Shown here one piece after another: positions 1-11,200 of a DNA stretch of 64,000 bases. Made by a program: the position numbers and the translations under genes. Origin of the DNA: Adiantum capillus-veneris (Eukaryota; Streptophyta; Polypodiopsida; Polypodiales; Pteridaceae); NCBI GenBank assembly GCA_014529385.2, contig CM043944.1, positions 93,824,476 through 93,888,475 of the forward strand, given 5' to 3'. The notes below the pieces were generated by a model, which saw nothing but the letters and a program-made list of their open reading frames with translations, was not told where the DNA came from and did not search any database. Numbering within the stretch: position 1 is the stretch's first letter; every line of letters begins with the position of its first letter.

Positions 1-348
1 ATCTTTGACTTAACCTTCCACTCACCCAAAGGGCACCCCTTTTCTCAAGGGGCACATTGGACACATGTCAGACTCTCCCTATGCTTAACCACATGGTGTG
101 CTTGAATGCTATTGGCTGGGCTAAAGAGGGGTCCAACGAGCTTCTAGTTCCATTCATCAAATATCTAGATATTTTCAAGCTCTCTCTCTCTAAGGGGTAA
201 GGAGGACACTTGTCCAAAGACTACCCATGTACTTGAATGCATGTTGCATGTGATTGGCTAGGGGGAAGAGGGGTCCAGTGAGCTTGAAACATGTGTAAAA
301 GCTACAACTCACCCCAAGCAAGAAAGGGGGGTGCTGGGGGGATATACA

Positions 349-394
<46 letters not shown>

Positions 395-1059
395 ATTTTG
401 TGGATTCATTCTCACTTGGTGAAAGTTGAGGAACTCCACCTCCTTCTCCAAGTTGTGAGAAGTGAGAGCCTACACCACACTCTTGGCTATGGAATGCAAA
501 TCCAACCAAGAGCCATGCTTCAATGTTTAAGCTTGCTATCTTCTCCATCTTCATTACTATGCTATTATGCATGCTAGCAAGAAGAGTGATGATAAGTGAG
601 GAACTATTTCTTTCTCCTATGGAATGTTTCTTCTTCATCTTCCCTACCCTCATTCCCCGCTAGCTCTCTCCACCTTCGAAGGTGTTTGAGGCCTTGGGAC
701 TGAGGCTTGGGATAGTTAATGCTTTCTACAAAGTTTATGTTATGCTTGTGATGCATGAAGCTTTCCATCTTCATTGCATCATCTAGGTCACAAGGAACAC
801 AAAGATTGTATTGTACCAAGTCTCTCTTGATGGGAGAAACTATAATACAAATGCCTATTGGAGGGGGGACCGGCTCCATATGAATCCGGTTCTCAACTAT
901 TGTCATGTTCTCTAAACTCTCTCTCTTGCAAAAGTATTGTTCATGCCAAGTTAACTAAGTACCATGTTTATGTTGCTACCATCAATCAAGTTCACCTGCT
1001 ATGCTCACCTAATGTCCTAATTCCGCTACTCTCAAAGTTCATAGGCCATTTCCATTACA
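1..1059 (+). repeat. 5' LTR of Ty3 chromovirus (cut by window edge)
   Basis: This is the right part of a long terminal repeat. It aligns with the solo LTR at 4313-5909: shared blocks include the run after the CA microsatellite (about 530-780 vs 5370-5640) and the last bases ending in ATTACA. It ends directly before a tRNA-iMet-type primer binding site, which fixes the LTR end. By comparison with the 1.6-kb solo copy, about 0.5 kb of the LTR lies left of the window. Strand follows the downstream gag-pol. Confidence 0.85.
350..392. repeat. (CA)n microsatellite inside LTR
   Basis: About 21 AC dinucleotides in a row. The solo LTR copy has only a short broken CA tract at the equivalent place (about 5219-5250), so the tract expanded in this copy. 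Confidence 0.95.
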
Positions 1060-1060
1060 T

Positions 1061-1072
1061 TGGTATCAGAGC
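1061..1072 (+). other. Primer binding site, tRNA-iMet type
   Basis: TGGTATCAGAGC, the classical plant retrotransposon PBS complementary to the 3' end of initiator tRNA-Met, one base after the LTR end. Confidence 0.9.
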
Positions 1073-1470
1073 ATTTGGTTTCTCTTTTCTTGCTTAAGAA
1101 GAGAGATCCTTAAGTAGCCTATTAATGGTTGATTTTGTTAATTATATTACGGTAAGTGGGACTGGGATCTATTATCGGTTTTGTTGAGCCCACTATGTGG
1201 GATATGGTGCACACCTCGGGAGCTTTGGTTTTAATAATGGAGTCTTTTTAGACTTGCCTACGGCTTTACCATTATTGAGCCATAAGAAGTCCAAAAGGAG
1301 CTATCGCTCGGCAACTTCGCTATGTTAGACTCACTCCACTACTCTCTATTAACCGATTCGAGCCGTGGGTGTAGATACTTAAGTGCCTATTTTCAAAGGC
1401 TAAGAGGAGTAACAACTAAGGTTTTGAATTGCCGAAGCATACAATAAGTAAACACATAAGTTTAATTAAC

Positions 1471-2770
1471 ATGACTGACAATAACCAAGAGAGTAGAATG
1501 AACATTGATAACTTTGATTTTGCACGAAGGTGCTAATGATGATGCCCCCATGTTTCTTAATTATCTTGTTACTAGGTTGCAACAAGCTATGAGCAACCCC
1601 GCTTTGCCAGCCGAAGTTACTCAACAACTTCATGCTTATGGGATTTTCTTTCCTCTCCAAGAGGAGAGAGAGCTTAGGAGGCCTCTTGATGAGACCCCCA
1701 AAATAAGACTCTCTCCCATATACGAGAGGAGGAATCGGAAGATCAAGAAAGTAATGAATCCCTAACTTCCTCCAAAGATGTGGCTCCACGAAGAAGGCGG
1801 ACCAAACGATTGTCAACTCCTGCCAAGAGGAAACGATTAACCGATAGTCCTTCTCCTCGTCACTCCAAAAGGGAAGAGAGGAAACAAAGGAAGAAAAGGG
1901 CAAGAAATAGGTCACCCTCTTCTCCTTCTTCTTCACCTTCCTCCTCTTCCAATGAAAGCAATAGTTATTCTCCTAGAGTATACAAGAGGGAGGACATCGC
2001 AAATCTTATCCTGCATGGCTAAGGTCACAAAAGCTCAAGAAGTTCAAAGAAGGAGGAAAGAGTATCTCTTTTCTCACCTATGATGGCACCTTTGGTGCTA
2101 CTAACAAAGTATTGGCCTTCATCCAACAATTTGATGCGGCCTTTGGAGACGAGGGCTTCATGGAGTCCTCCAAGCTATGCCATGTAGCTGTGCACTTCCA
2201 AAAATCGGCTCGTCAATGGTGGGCTAGCCTTCGTGGCAATGGCGAAGCCCCAAAGACATGGAAAACTCTACGAGTTTCCATCATGAAGAAATTCCTTGCA
2301 AGCAATGCAAAGGACAAAGTGCTCACCGAATGGCGGAGTTTGAGTCCTCTCTCATGAGTCTATCCACAAATATGTGGACAAGTTTTGGGATTTACATCTC
2401 ATGGCTACTATCTTTCAAAAGATAGACTTTGTCGTGCAAAAGAAACAATTCTGTGTGGGATTACCCGAAGAGATGGCCGAGTATGTCAACTCTCAACGGC
2501 CTGGTTCTATCACCAAAGTAATTCACCACACCATGGTTACTTCGCGCATCAATTTCCAACAAGGGGCTAGACGTAATGTCAAGCCCATGGAAAATAAAGA
2601 CAAAAGTGATGCCAAGGGGAAAACCAATGCCCAAAATTCTTACCAAGGCTATTCCAACAACAACAACAATCGGTCCAAGGAGAAGGGGGTTTACAAAGGT
2701 AAATATAAACTCTCTCCTAAAGAGCTAGAAGCTTTTTGTAAGGACCACAAATGTTTTAAGTGGGGGGACA
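1471..2770 (+). pseudogene. gag: Ty3 chromovirus gag, degenerate
   Basis: Gag (capsid/nucleocapsid) relic. An ATG at 1471 opens a short frame that shifts near 1505-1530. A lysine/arginine/serine-rich stretch follows (about 1780-1990). The capsid domain lies at about 2110-2350 with the family signature QWWASL and a downstream W-x6-KKF block. The nucleocapsid end at about 2745-2800 has a CCHC knuckle with the second Cys changed to Trp (CFKWGD) and His changed to Tyr, and the frame shifts inside the knuckle. At least three frame changes and a stop at about 2357 make it non-functional. In an intact element Gag would form the cytoplasmic particle that packages the RNA. Confidence 0.85.
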
Positions 2771-3395
2771 AGGCTATCGTTATCGTCCTTGCCCCAAGAG
2801 AATTGGCCACAATGAGACTCCTAGAGCCTCTATGTTTGAAGCTACAAAGGAGGATGCTCATTGCCAAGGATTTCTCCTTTCCTATGCTTGGGGAAAGCTG
2901 CAAGAGCATGATGCCTTTATTTTGTTTGACCCTGGTTCAACTCACAACTTCATATCCACGGAGTTGACCACCAAGCTAGGCATACAAGCCCACGAGATGG
3001 GAGATGCATTGAAAGCCAATGGAGCTATCAAGGGACAAGATGTCTCAATTACTTCCTTAATTGGAAAATTAAGGCTTCATGTCCAAAGCTATGTGGACAA
3101 AAAGGATTTCTTCATCTGCCCTCTAAAACATGAGAATGTTATCTTTGGGGCACCATGGTTTAACTCCATGGCTTCCAACATGAATTACCTTGAAAGGAGA
3201 ATCTACTTCACCTTCAGGGAAAAGAGCATGTACATACATGCTAATGAGTCAGGGAACACCATATCCACTATTAAAACACTTGCTTTTGGTAAGTCCATGA
3301 AAAGCTCTACTTTTGCGTATATGATTTTTGTTGGAGAATCTGCAAATGATTCCAATGGTTTTACAAATAGCAATAAAGGGAAGCTCAGTGCCTAA
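2760..3395 (+). pseudogene. Ty3 chromovirus aspartic protease
   Basis: Retropepsin domain that would process the Gag-Pol polyprotein. The frame starts in the broken zinc knuckle (YRYRPCPKR). The catalytic motif is FDPGSTHNFIS, where plant Ty3 elements usually have D-S/T-G or D-P/S-G-S/A-T-H-x-F-I. The flap and C-terminal end are at VIFGAPWF. The frame is open for 211 codons, so this is the best preserved part of the element. It runs into the N-terminal RT segment in a different frame (overlap at 3328-3395). Confidence 0.85.
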
Positions 3396-3990
3396 CAAGC
3401 CTCCTTATCGAGTTTCACAAGCTCAACAAGAGGAGATCATGAGGCAAATGCATGAATTGGTGAAAAAAGGGATGGTGAGGTCTAGCCGCTCTCCATTTTG
3501 TTCACCATTTCTTTAAGTGCAAAAGAAAGACGACACATATTACATGTGTGTCGATTATAGAGCACTAAATAAGATCACTATCAAAAATATATTTCCCGTG
3601 CTGTGGGTAGAAGATCTTTTTGATAATTACAAGTTTTGGCCTGACAACTGCTCCAGATGCATTCAAACTCATGATGGACAAAAATCTTCAGGCCATGACA
3701 AATTCTCTTGAGAAGTACAAGGGACACCTCCAGGTAATCTTTCAAGTTGTGAGAGAGAATAAGCTTTTCATTAATCAAAAGAAAAGTGATATTTTCGTAC
3801 AAGAGATTCAATATTTAGGTCACATTATCTCTAAAGATGGCACCCGTATGGATCCAACAAAGTTAGAGATAATAAAAGGATGGCCTAATCCAAGGAATCT
3901 ACAGGAGGTACAAAGCTTCATAGGTATGTGTGCATACTGTAGATGCTTCTTAGAAAAAATTCTCGCTAATAGTAGGCCCATTGCATGACT
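3388..3990 (+). pseudogene. Ty3 chromovirus reverse transcriptase, core deleted
   Basis: RT remnant. Recognisable blocks are the fingers motif PPYRVSQAQQEEI, then VKKGMVRSSRSPF, a stop at 3514, then CVDYRALNKITIKN, a jump directly to FGLTTAPDAFKLMM, and the connection block QYLGHIISKDGTRMDP and GWPNPRNLQEVQSF. The palm segment between VEDLFD and FGLT, which carries the first catalytic Asp, is missing. So is the segment with the YxDD box, expected after FGLT and before HLQVIFQVV. Polymerase activity is therefore impossible. Neighbours: protease upstream, RNase H downstream. Confidence 0.88.
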
Positions 3991-4307
3991 TAACAAAAAA
4001 AGAACGTTAAGTATTCATGGACTGCAAAAGTGCAAGAAGATTTTGAGAAGCTTATCTCTCAATGTTTGCTCACACTACTAGATCTCTCAAAGCCATTTGA
4101 GGTCCAATATGATGCTTGTGGTGATTTCCTTGGAGCTATTTTGCTTCAAGAAGAGCATGCCATGGCATATGAGAGTCAAAGACTCAACTTCGATAAGTGT
4201 GTATTGGGCAAATACGAAAAAGAGCTACTAGCTATTCTATATGTCCTAAACACGTGGAAACACTATCTCTTGGCGACTCCATTCACCCTACGAATGGATC
4301 ACAAAGC

Positions 4308-4312
4308 CTCAA
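4308..4312. repeat. Target-site duplication CTCAA (left)
   Basis: CTCAA immediately before the TG of the solo LTR, identical to 5910-5914 on the right side. Confidence 0.85.
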
Positions 4313-5909
4313 TGTCATAAAATCTTATATCTAATATCTAACCAACCCAAATGATTCTCTCATATTAAACTGATCACTTAATGTGGGAGAATAAACGGGA
4401 ACAAGGGTTAAGATATAGACATGTGCTTATAGATCTATCTCAACATGGGGCAAATGGTAAAGGGGCCCAAATGAGAGATGGTCTATCAAAGAGCAAGGCT
4501 AACCAACGGAGCATAAGACCTTAGGGTTAGCTTCATTGAAGACCTCCAATAATGTGTGTAAAAGTCCTTTGACCTTAGGTAAGCTAGGGCTGACCTTGAG
4601 GCGCGGGAACCCGACCCAGCTCGAGGTGCTTGTCCTGCTTGTCATGCTTGATGACTAAGGTGCTTGAGGTGTTTAATTATTGAGATGCTTGAGGTGCTTG
4701 ACATGCTTGAGATGCTAGGGTTGCACTTAAGGTGAGAACCTAGCCCAAGCTTAAAGTGCTTAACGACCAAGCTTGTGGTGGGAACTGGGCCTATGTATGA
4801 GGGGCTTGAGGTGTCAAAAAGTCAAATATTCAATCCCTACAAGGAGGGGGTGAGCCCTACATGAGGGGGGATGAGAGAGAACACCCACACACTCACACTA
4901 GGCATGCATGGTACAAAGAAAGCAAGAGGGACACTTGTCAAGTTCCTCCTCATGTTGCCCTCATGGTGTGCCTGAAGCCTATTGGTTGGCCACCCAAGGG
5001 GTCCAATAATAATTTAGGAGATTTAATTAATTGATTTAGCATTTATCTAGCCCTCTCTCTCAAAGGGGAAAGGGGGACACTTGTCTCAAGGCTACCCTTG
5101 CTGCTTGTAATGCCTCCTGCCTGTGATTGGCTAGGCCTGGAGGGGTCCAATGAGCTTCAAGCATGAGCTACAAGGGGGGGTCGGCCCAAGCAAGCTAGGG
5201 GGTTGCTTAGGGGGTATACTCACTCACACACACACTCACAAACACTCTCATTGTGTGCTATGCAAAGTGCAAGAGCTCCCTCTCCTTCTCCAAGTAAGTA
5301 GAGGTTGAGAGCCTACACCAACACTCTTGGATATGGAGTGCAAATCCAACCAAGAGCCATGCTTCAATGCTTAAGCTTGCCATCTCCTTCTTCTTCATTA
5401 CTATGCTATTACGTATGCTAGCAACAAGAGTTATGATAAGTGAGGAACTAATTCTTTCTCCTACGAAATGTTTCTTCTTCCTCTTCCCTACCCTCATTCC
5501 CTGCTAGCTCTCTCCACCTTCGAAGGTGTTTGAGGTCTTGGGATAGTTAAAGCTTTCTTCAATTTTATGTTATGTTTGTGATGCATGAAGCTTTCCATCT
5601 TCATTGCATCACCTAGGTCACAAGGAACAAAAAGATTGTATTGTAACAAGTCTCTCTTAATGGGAGAAATCATAATACAAATGCCTATTGGAGGGGGGAC
5701 TGGCTCCACGTAAATCCGGTCCTCAACTGTTGTCATGTTCTCTAAATTCTCTCTCTTGCAAAAGTATTGTTCATGCCAAGTTAACTAATTGCTATGATTA
5801 TGTTTCTATATTCAATTATGTTCACCCGCTATGCTCACAAAGTCATTTCCCAAAAGTATTCTCATTAATTTCCGCTACTCTCAAACTAATATAGGCCAAT
5901 TCCATTAAA
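4313..5909 (+). mobile_element. Solo LTR (1.6 kb), same family as host element
   Basis: Starts TGTCATAAAATC and ends CCATTAAA. The equivalent end of the LTR at 1059 is CCATTACA, so the terminal CA has mutated. It is flanked by CTCAA direct repeats, interrupts the RNase H reading frame, and has no internal region. It therefore most likely arose by LTR-LTR recombination after a full insertion. It contains a degenerate minisatellite built on GAGGTGCTTG at about 4620-4720. Confidence 0.88.
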
Positions 5910-5914
5910 CTCAA
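5910..5914. repeat. Target-site duplication CTCAA (right)
   Basis: Second copy of CTCAA, directly after the solo LTR. The RNase H frame resumes here with LKNF. Confidence 0.85.
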
Positions 5915-6109
5915 GAACTTCGTGACACAAACCAAGCTCTCTGACAAACAAATGAGGTGGGCAAATTTTCTTTTTCAATTTAAATTTCATATTGCTCACA
6001 TTGCTAACAAGCACAATCAAGTGGTCGATGCATTTTCACAACGACCAAGGGTAAATGTGGTGTCTATAGCAACTCACAATGATCTATCTTTTATGATAGA
6101 TTAGTATGC

Positions 6110-7050
6110 TACTAACTGAAACTTTAATTACATAGTTACAGCCTTTGCAATAGGGAAGAAAAAAGAACCACTCACCTTGAAGGATGGTTAACTTCCAAAT
6201 GGCAATAGGCTATGTGTTACTCACCCATACAATAAGAAGGTCATGTATGAATCCCATACTTCTCCTTATCCGGGGCAAAGAGGGAATCCATAATCTACTC
6301 TTCAAGGACTAGAAATGTATTTCTATTGGTCTACCATGAAAAGTAAACATAAAAGCGTATTCAAAATGTGTGGTATACCAAAAGTTGAAATTTGATCGAG
6401 GGAAGCAACTTGGATTGTTTCAGTCAACAGGCTTAACAAGAAAACACACTCTATGCCTGTCAAAAAGACTATTAAGGCACATCAAATGGTAACCCTCTTC
6501 AGATCTTAAATTTTCAAGCATCATGGCTTTCCAACACCCATAGTGTCGGACAAAGATCCTAGAATGACCAGTAAGTTCTGGAAGGGTCTCTTTGAGAATC
6601 TAGGAAGTAGATTAAATTTCTCTTTCGGCCTATCATCCACAAACTGATGACCAAAGTGAAATAACTAATCTAATGATTCTTGATCTACTAAAAGCCTATG
6701 TCATGGAAGTAGATCAATGTTCTCAATGATAGAAGTGCCTACCACTTATAGAATATGCGTACAATGATATTGTACATACTTCTATGGGAAAAGTACCTTT
6801 TGAGGTTAAAGAAGGAAGATCCAAAAGTCTGTTACTACTTAAAGTACATTCTTCGTTGCTGATGAATGTAGCCGAGACGTACAAGAATCTTTTACAAAGA
6901 TTAAAGGGGTTATATCCATCTCACAGAAAGGCAAAATGGGATGGTGCTAATAAGCACAAAAGAGCCTTAGCCTTTAAGGAAAATGATTGGGTCGAGTAGC
7001 TAAAGTTTCTCAAGGCTCATCCGAGACATACTACGGGCAAGAGTCCTACG
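6110..7050 (+). pseudogene. Ty3 chromovirus integrase, degenerate
   Basis: Many stops, but ordered integrase landmarks are readable. The zinc-binding N-terminus is HTSPYPGQRGNP...LQGLEMYFYWSTMK (about 6255-6345), with only one of the two Cys of the HHCC finger left. The core has PIVSDKDPRM (second catalytic Asp, about 6540) and AYHPQTDDQSE (third catalytic residue Glu, about 6620-6660). The C-terminal GPQ-type region is around 6960-7050. It cannot be translated as one frame. Confidence 0.8.
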
Positions 7051-7084
7051 GACCACCAAGAATATGATGCTAAACTAGCAAAAA

Positions 7085-7440
7085 AATACTATGGTCCTTA
7101 AAATTCTTAAGCCAGTCAATGAGATGGCTTATCAATTGAAGTTGCCCAATCATTGGCTCATGCATAATGTTTTCCATGAGAACCTACATAAGCCTTACAA
7201 AGGAGCGCCATCAAAAGAAGCAATAGTTGCAGACCCTCCAAAAATTGAAGATCAAGAAGAAGTACTTCAATCTAAGCCCATCCTATGACATGAAGACAAG
7301 GTATTAAGAAACGGTAAGATTATCTGACGATATCTTATTAAGTTAAAGAAATATCCTTTTAAAGATTCTCAATGGATGCAAGGAACCTAGCTTAAGGATA
7401 ATATGAACCTTGTCAATGCTTACAATGCTGCACTAGATTA
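7085..7440 (+). pseudogene. Chromovirus integrase C-terminus with chromodomain
   Basis: Frame 7091-7288 reads VLKILKPVNEMAYQLKLP..HNVFHENLHKP, the conserved block just before the chromodomain. After a stop, about 7290-7440 reads RNGKII, then RYLIKLKKYPFKDSQWMQ, then DNMNLVNAY. This matches the chromodomain strands and the aromatic/W cage segment of Ty3 chromoviruses, where the module recognises methylated histone H3 to guide integration. Stops at 7289, 7328 and 7390 kill it. Confidence 0.78.
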
Positions 7441-8003
7441 AGCATATGAAAATACATGGATATGGATCTACGCCAAGTGGTCAACAACTTTTGCATCTTC
7501 AATACAAGAGTTATGTCAATAGGGTCGATTTGTGGACAAAGGCAAAGGCAAGGCCTTTGCAAGAGAGGGAAGCATGGAAGCAAGCTCATGGAGGCAGAAA
7601 GGCACCCCCGGTTCCTCAACACCTTGCATATTTCCTAGATCTCATTTAGTGCCGAGAGGATCCATGAGAGAATGACGTAAGCAAAGGCACAAGGAGAGGA
7701 CATCACCGACAAAGAATGGGAGTATGCACAAGGTTGTGTACCAAAGGTAGAGTACTCATACGCTTAAACCATTTTGTATATGTGATCAAAGGGTCGACAC
7801 TATCATACATGCCACATTGACGAGCATCAAACCACCATGGATTGTGGCATCATGGGCAACCTTAACACAAATGGTGATGAATCCAGGTATTGTGGGACTA
7901 TTGAAAGGATACTAAAGGTCAATTTTAAAACCTTTCATACCTTCATCTTTGAGTGTCTAAACGGCATGAGAATGGGCTCTACATGGTGGACTCTAGTGTG
8001 CAT
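7441..8003 (+). other. Chromovirus 3' non-coding region, nothing recognised
   Basis: Between the chromodomain relic and a polypurine tract. Short open frames here have no recognisable domain. It probably belongs to the element's 3' leader. Confidence 0.4.
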
Positions 8004-8015
8004 CACAAGGGGAGG
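8004..8015 (+). other. Candidate polypurine tract and 3' LTR start
   Basis: CACAAGGGGAGG followed immediately by TGTGACAAC, a usual PPT/LTR junction for plant Ty3 elements. The sequence after it does not align visibly with the LTR at 1-1059 or its solo copy, so the 3' LTR is lost, replaced or very diverged. Confidence 0.45.
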
Positions 8016-8934
8016 TGTGACAACTTAGTTTTGTCACTCAATTGTGAGTAAGTGAGTGATCACCTTTATTTTCTTGTAACATAATATCAATGTATTCACT
8101 TTGAACTTCTCTTCTACAAGTCATCTATATCCCATCAATCCACTGACCAAAAATTTGATACAAGTAATAGCAGTGGTAATATTTACTTTGCAAAAAAATG
8201 CCCCCCTCTCTCCTTTGCCCATCCCATTTTGGACTCTCTCTCTACAAAATGCGGTAAAGGGCCGTTGTAAATGTTTTGAAAGTTTGATAGTTTAGTGCAA
8301 AGACAAGGGTCCTGGTGGGCAAGGCGTGAGCAAGGGGCTACGAGCACACATGGAATGGAAAGGGGACCTAGGATAGCTAAAGGGCTATATAGGTGTTGGT
8401 TGGGTGAAGAATTGGACGTAATTTTTCCTATGTCCTTACAAGTGACTTGGTCACTTCGTGGCATATATATAGTCTCCCACTCATTAGGTATGTAGGGAGA
8501 TGGGGAGAGGGACACTCTTGCCACTGTATGGGTAGGCAACACATTGATGCTACACAAGGCATGCAGCGTTGAGATGTGAGAGAAAGCGAGTTTTTGTCGA
8601 TAATAGTCAAAGCCAAATGGTTGCAGCCTAAGAAAAAGCCACATCAATGGCGTTTTCTCAAGTCATATATCTAATACTACCTCATCTCTTTGACAATAAA
8701 AAATAAAACTTTCCCCTCGGATGATTAGATAATACAAATAATGGGGTAATATTAGGACAAGTTCATGAGGCAAAGGTAAAGAATCAAATGGGGGTGTCAA
8801 ATCTATGTGTCAATCAATCATTGGATGAAAAACGTACTACCATTTTTGGACCCACCACAAAATCCAATGAGCCTTCCCCCAAAAGACCTATGCCTTTTTT
8901 TTTCCAACATGAAACAAGGTAAGCGTGTTGCACT
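8016..8934. other. Unassigned intergenic sequence
   Basis: No recognisable coding or repeat structure. Open frames on the minus strand at 8183-8647 have no domain signature. Confidence 0.4.
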
Positions 8935-9161
8935 TGTTACCATATACATGTGGTAGTGATGTGTGTGAACTCACTCGGACCGCCGGGGCATTTTTTCCCT
9001 CTTTAGGAGGTTTTCCCCCCCGAGCATTGTATATACGCCCATCACTCTAGGGCTATCTATCTTTCCATTACATACTAAGTAACACACTCTCTATTGTGTG
9101 CCTTGAGCTTCCTTCGTCTTCTTCAAGCTATGTGCGTTTCTCTGCAACCCTAATTCCAACA
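8935..9161 (+). repeat. Copia copy A 5' LTR
   Basis: TG...CA bounded, 227 bp, matching 13781-14006. It contains a TATA-like TGTATATAC about 95 bp into the repeat. Confidence 0.93.
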
Positions 9162-9163
9162 AT

Positions 9164-9175
9164 TGGTATCAGAGC
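9164..9175 (+). other. Copia copy A primer binding site (tRNA-iMet)
   Basis: TGGTATCAGAGC two bases after the LTR end. Confidence 0.9.
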
Positions 9176-9556
9176 AGGTTGCATCCTCCCAGGCTTAGTC
9201 GCCAGCTGCTCCAGCACACGCCTGCTCACTTTCTCCGATTTCAGTGAGCTTTGGCAAGCGCTCGCAAGTTGAAAAATATTTCGGGTGAGCTCATAGAGCT
9301 CAGTCTGCTCAGATTTTTGATTCGGACTCATTTTGGTCTCCGTTTCCACTACAGGCAGGTCTGCACATGCAATTTCGTCATTTTGTGCAGAATTTTTGTC
9401 AGGGCCGTTTTCTGCATAACAGGTGCCTTATAGTCTTCCACGGTTTGTGCTATATAACACGTGTTGTTCTCGCTCCGTTTCTCCTATTTTTGGGCAGTTT
9501 TCACATCAGGTGCAGCATTTACCATAGCTGACAACAACAACACAGATGTGTTCAAG

Positions 9557-10500
9557 ATGTTTGCTGCTGAGGACAGGTTGGATGGGGACAATTACCCTAT
9601 GTGGGCTTATATGATGCAACACATTCTTGTGTCAAAGGACGTCTCGAATATTGTGCAGGGCATTGATGTACGTCCTGGTTCTGAGGATGTAGGCGATGTT
9701 GAGGATGTTGCAGGTCTTGCTGCAAGGATTGCTGCTGTTAGAGTTGTTTTGCCTACGGCAGAACAAGCTCGTTGGGATGTTAAGGATGCGCAGGCTCATG
9801 CATTGATTGTGTTGTTTGTGAAACGCACCATTGTTCCTCACATCCGTTCAACAAAATTTGCAAAACAGGCTTGGGATATTTTGACTGGTCTTTATGCAAG
9901 TCGCAATGAGGCTAAAATTGCTTTGCTACATAATGAGCTGGAGTCGAAGATTATGCATGAGGAAGATGATATGGAAACTTTCCTTGCTAGTGTCAAGGAT
10001 ATCAATGAGCAACTTATTTCTGCAGGAGAAGTCATTTCAGGCAGTTCCCTTGTGCAGACTGTTCTTGATGCCTTACCAGATTCTTACCAGACTTTTGCTA
10101 GTACTTGGAGACTTATGACCCAAGGAAATCCAGAAGTTGTCAAGTTTGATGCATTATGCACATTGCTATTACAAGAGTCACTTTCCAAAAAAAATAGGAC
10201 TAGACAGCGTGCAATTGAACATGCTTTTATTGCTTCTCAAAGAAAGGGTGGTAACAGCAATGCAGCCACTTCTTATGGTTCTGCTACGAGTGGCAAAACT
10301 TTTGTTCCTAATGGTTCTGCTAGCAGCAATTCGTCGGGCAATTCTGGTGACAAGGGCAAAAAGAAGATGCGTTGCCATTATTGTAAAGCTAATGATCACT
10401 TGATCAAGTCGTGTCCTAAGTTGAAGGCCAAAGAGGCTAAGAAGAAAGAGGGTGGTTCCACTGCAAATGCTGGTTCCACTACAAATGCAGCCATTGTTGA
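9557..10500 (+). pseudogene. gag: Copia copy A gag
   Basis: The open frame runs well upstream, but the first plausible ATG is 9557 (MFAAEDRLDGDNYPMW). The gag pre-domain has the usual L-x-G-x-N-Y-x-x-W start. UBN2-type gag helices follow (AKQAWDILTGLY, LHNELESKIMHEEDDM, LVQTVLDALPDSYQTF), then a Lys-rich tract and an intact CCHC knuckle CHYCKANDHLIKSC (CX2CX4HX4C). This part has no stop. It is classed as pseudogene only because the polyprotein is broken downstream. Gag builds the particle and binds the RNA. Confidence 0.9.
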
Positions 10501-11200
10501 GTCTTCTGTGAAAGGAGACTGTGATGCTGATGTTGATGCAGAATGGGCTTTTAGCGCAGAGTGCACTTATAATCCTGTTGTCCATGATGCATGCTTGTCA
10601 GTTGCTACAGATTCACATGTGTGGTATTTCGACAGTGGTGCTACAAAGCACATTACCTCACATCGTGAATTGTTTACCTCTCTTGAGGCTATCCCTCATG
10701 GGAATTCTGTCACTTATGCCAACGATGTCTCTTATTGAGTTCAGGGAGTTGGAAAGATTGTGCTCACTGCTACTAATGGCAGTTCCTTCACACTTGTTGA
10801 TGCACTTTATGTACCTGGGATCAAGAAGAATCTCTTGTCTGTATCCGCACTTGCTAGACTTGGACTTGTAGTCGAATTTGTGGATGACAGATGTACAATT
10901 CATGATCTCAGTTTTGGTGATGAAATTGTTGCATCTGGCCTTTTGTGCCGTGGGCTGTATAAGCTCACTTTGTATGACAAGTGTGGACAAAATTTTGCAA
11001 ATGCTGTTGCAGATTCAAGGGCTATTTCAGATGCAAAACTTTGGCATGCACATTTTGGTCATCTGAATTTTGCCAGTTTGCTGCGTTTGCAGAAATCTAA
11101 TATGGTTGGTTCTTTGCCACCTCTTGAAGCACCTATCAAACGTGTTTGTGAAGGCTATATTTTGGGTAAGATGCAGCGTTCTAAGTTTCCAAAGGATGTT
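10501..11200 (+). pseudogene. Copia copy A protease and pre-integrase region
   Basis: The retropepsin active site is YFDSGATKHIT (DSGA intact) at about 10625-10660. A TGA stop at 10736-10738 (CCG in copy B) interrupts it, and the frame then resumes from 10739 with GVGKIVLTATNGSSF and the flap LYVPGIKKNLLSV. The GAG-pre-integrase finger follows: LWHAHFGHLNF with both His, then CEGYILGK, where the second Cys of CxxC has become Tyr (copy B keeps CEGC). A frameshift lies at about 11200. Confidence 0.88.

Larger units (their letters stand above)
4020..6104 (+). pseudogene. Ty3 chromovirus RNase H, split by solo LTR
   Basis: First half at 4030-4312: FEVQYDACGDFLGAILLQ, with the first catalytic Asp in the usual 'TDASG' position, then ALLAILYVLNTWKHYLL-like helices and the DHKA motif. 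Second half at 5915-6104: LKNFVTQTKLSDKQMRW followed by IANKHNQVVDAFSQRP, the C-terminal VADALSRRP equivalent. The halves are separated exactly by the solo LTR and one target-site copy. Removing both leaves the frame one base short, so a small indel also occurred. Confidence 0.88.

Noticed and set aside
8183-8647. 154-codon minus frame between the two retroelements
   Set aside because: No recognisable domain, no start context, unremarkable composition.
8016-8934. 3' LTR of the chromovirus
   Set aside because: A PPT-like tract and TG start are present, but the following sequence does not align with the LTR at 1-1059 or 4313-5909.
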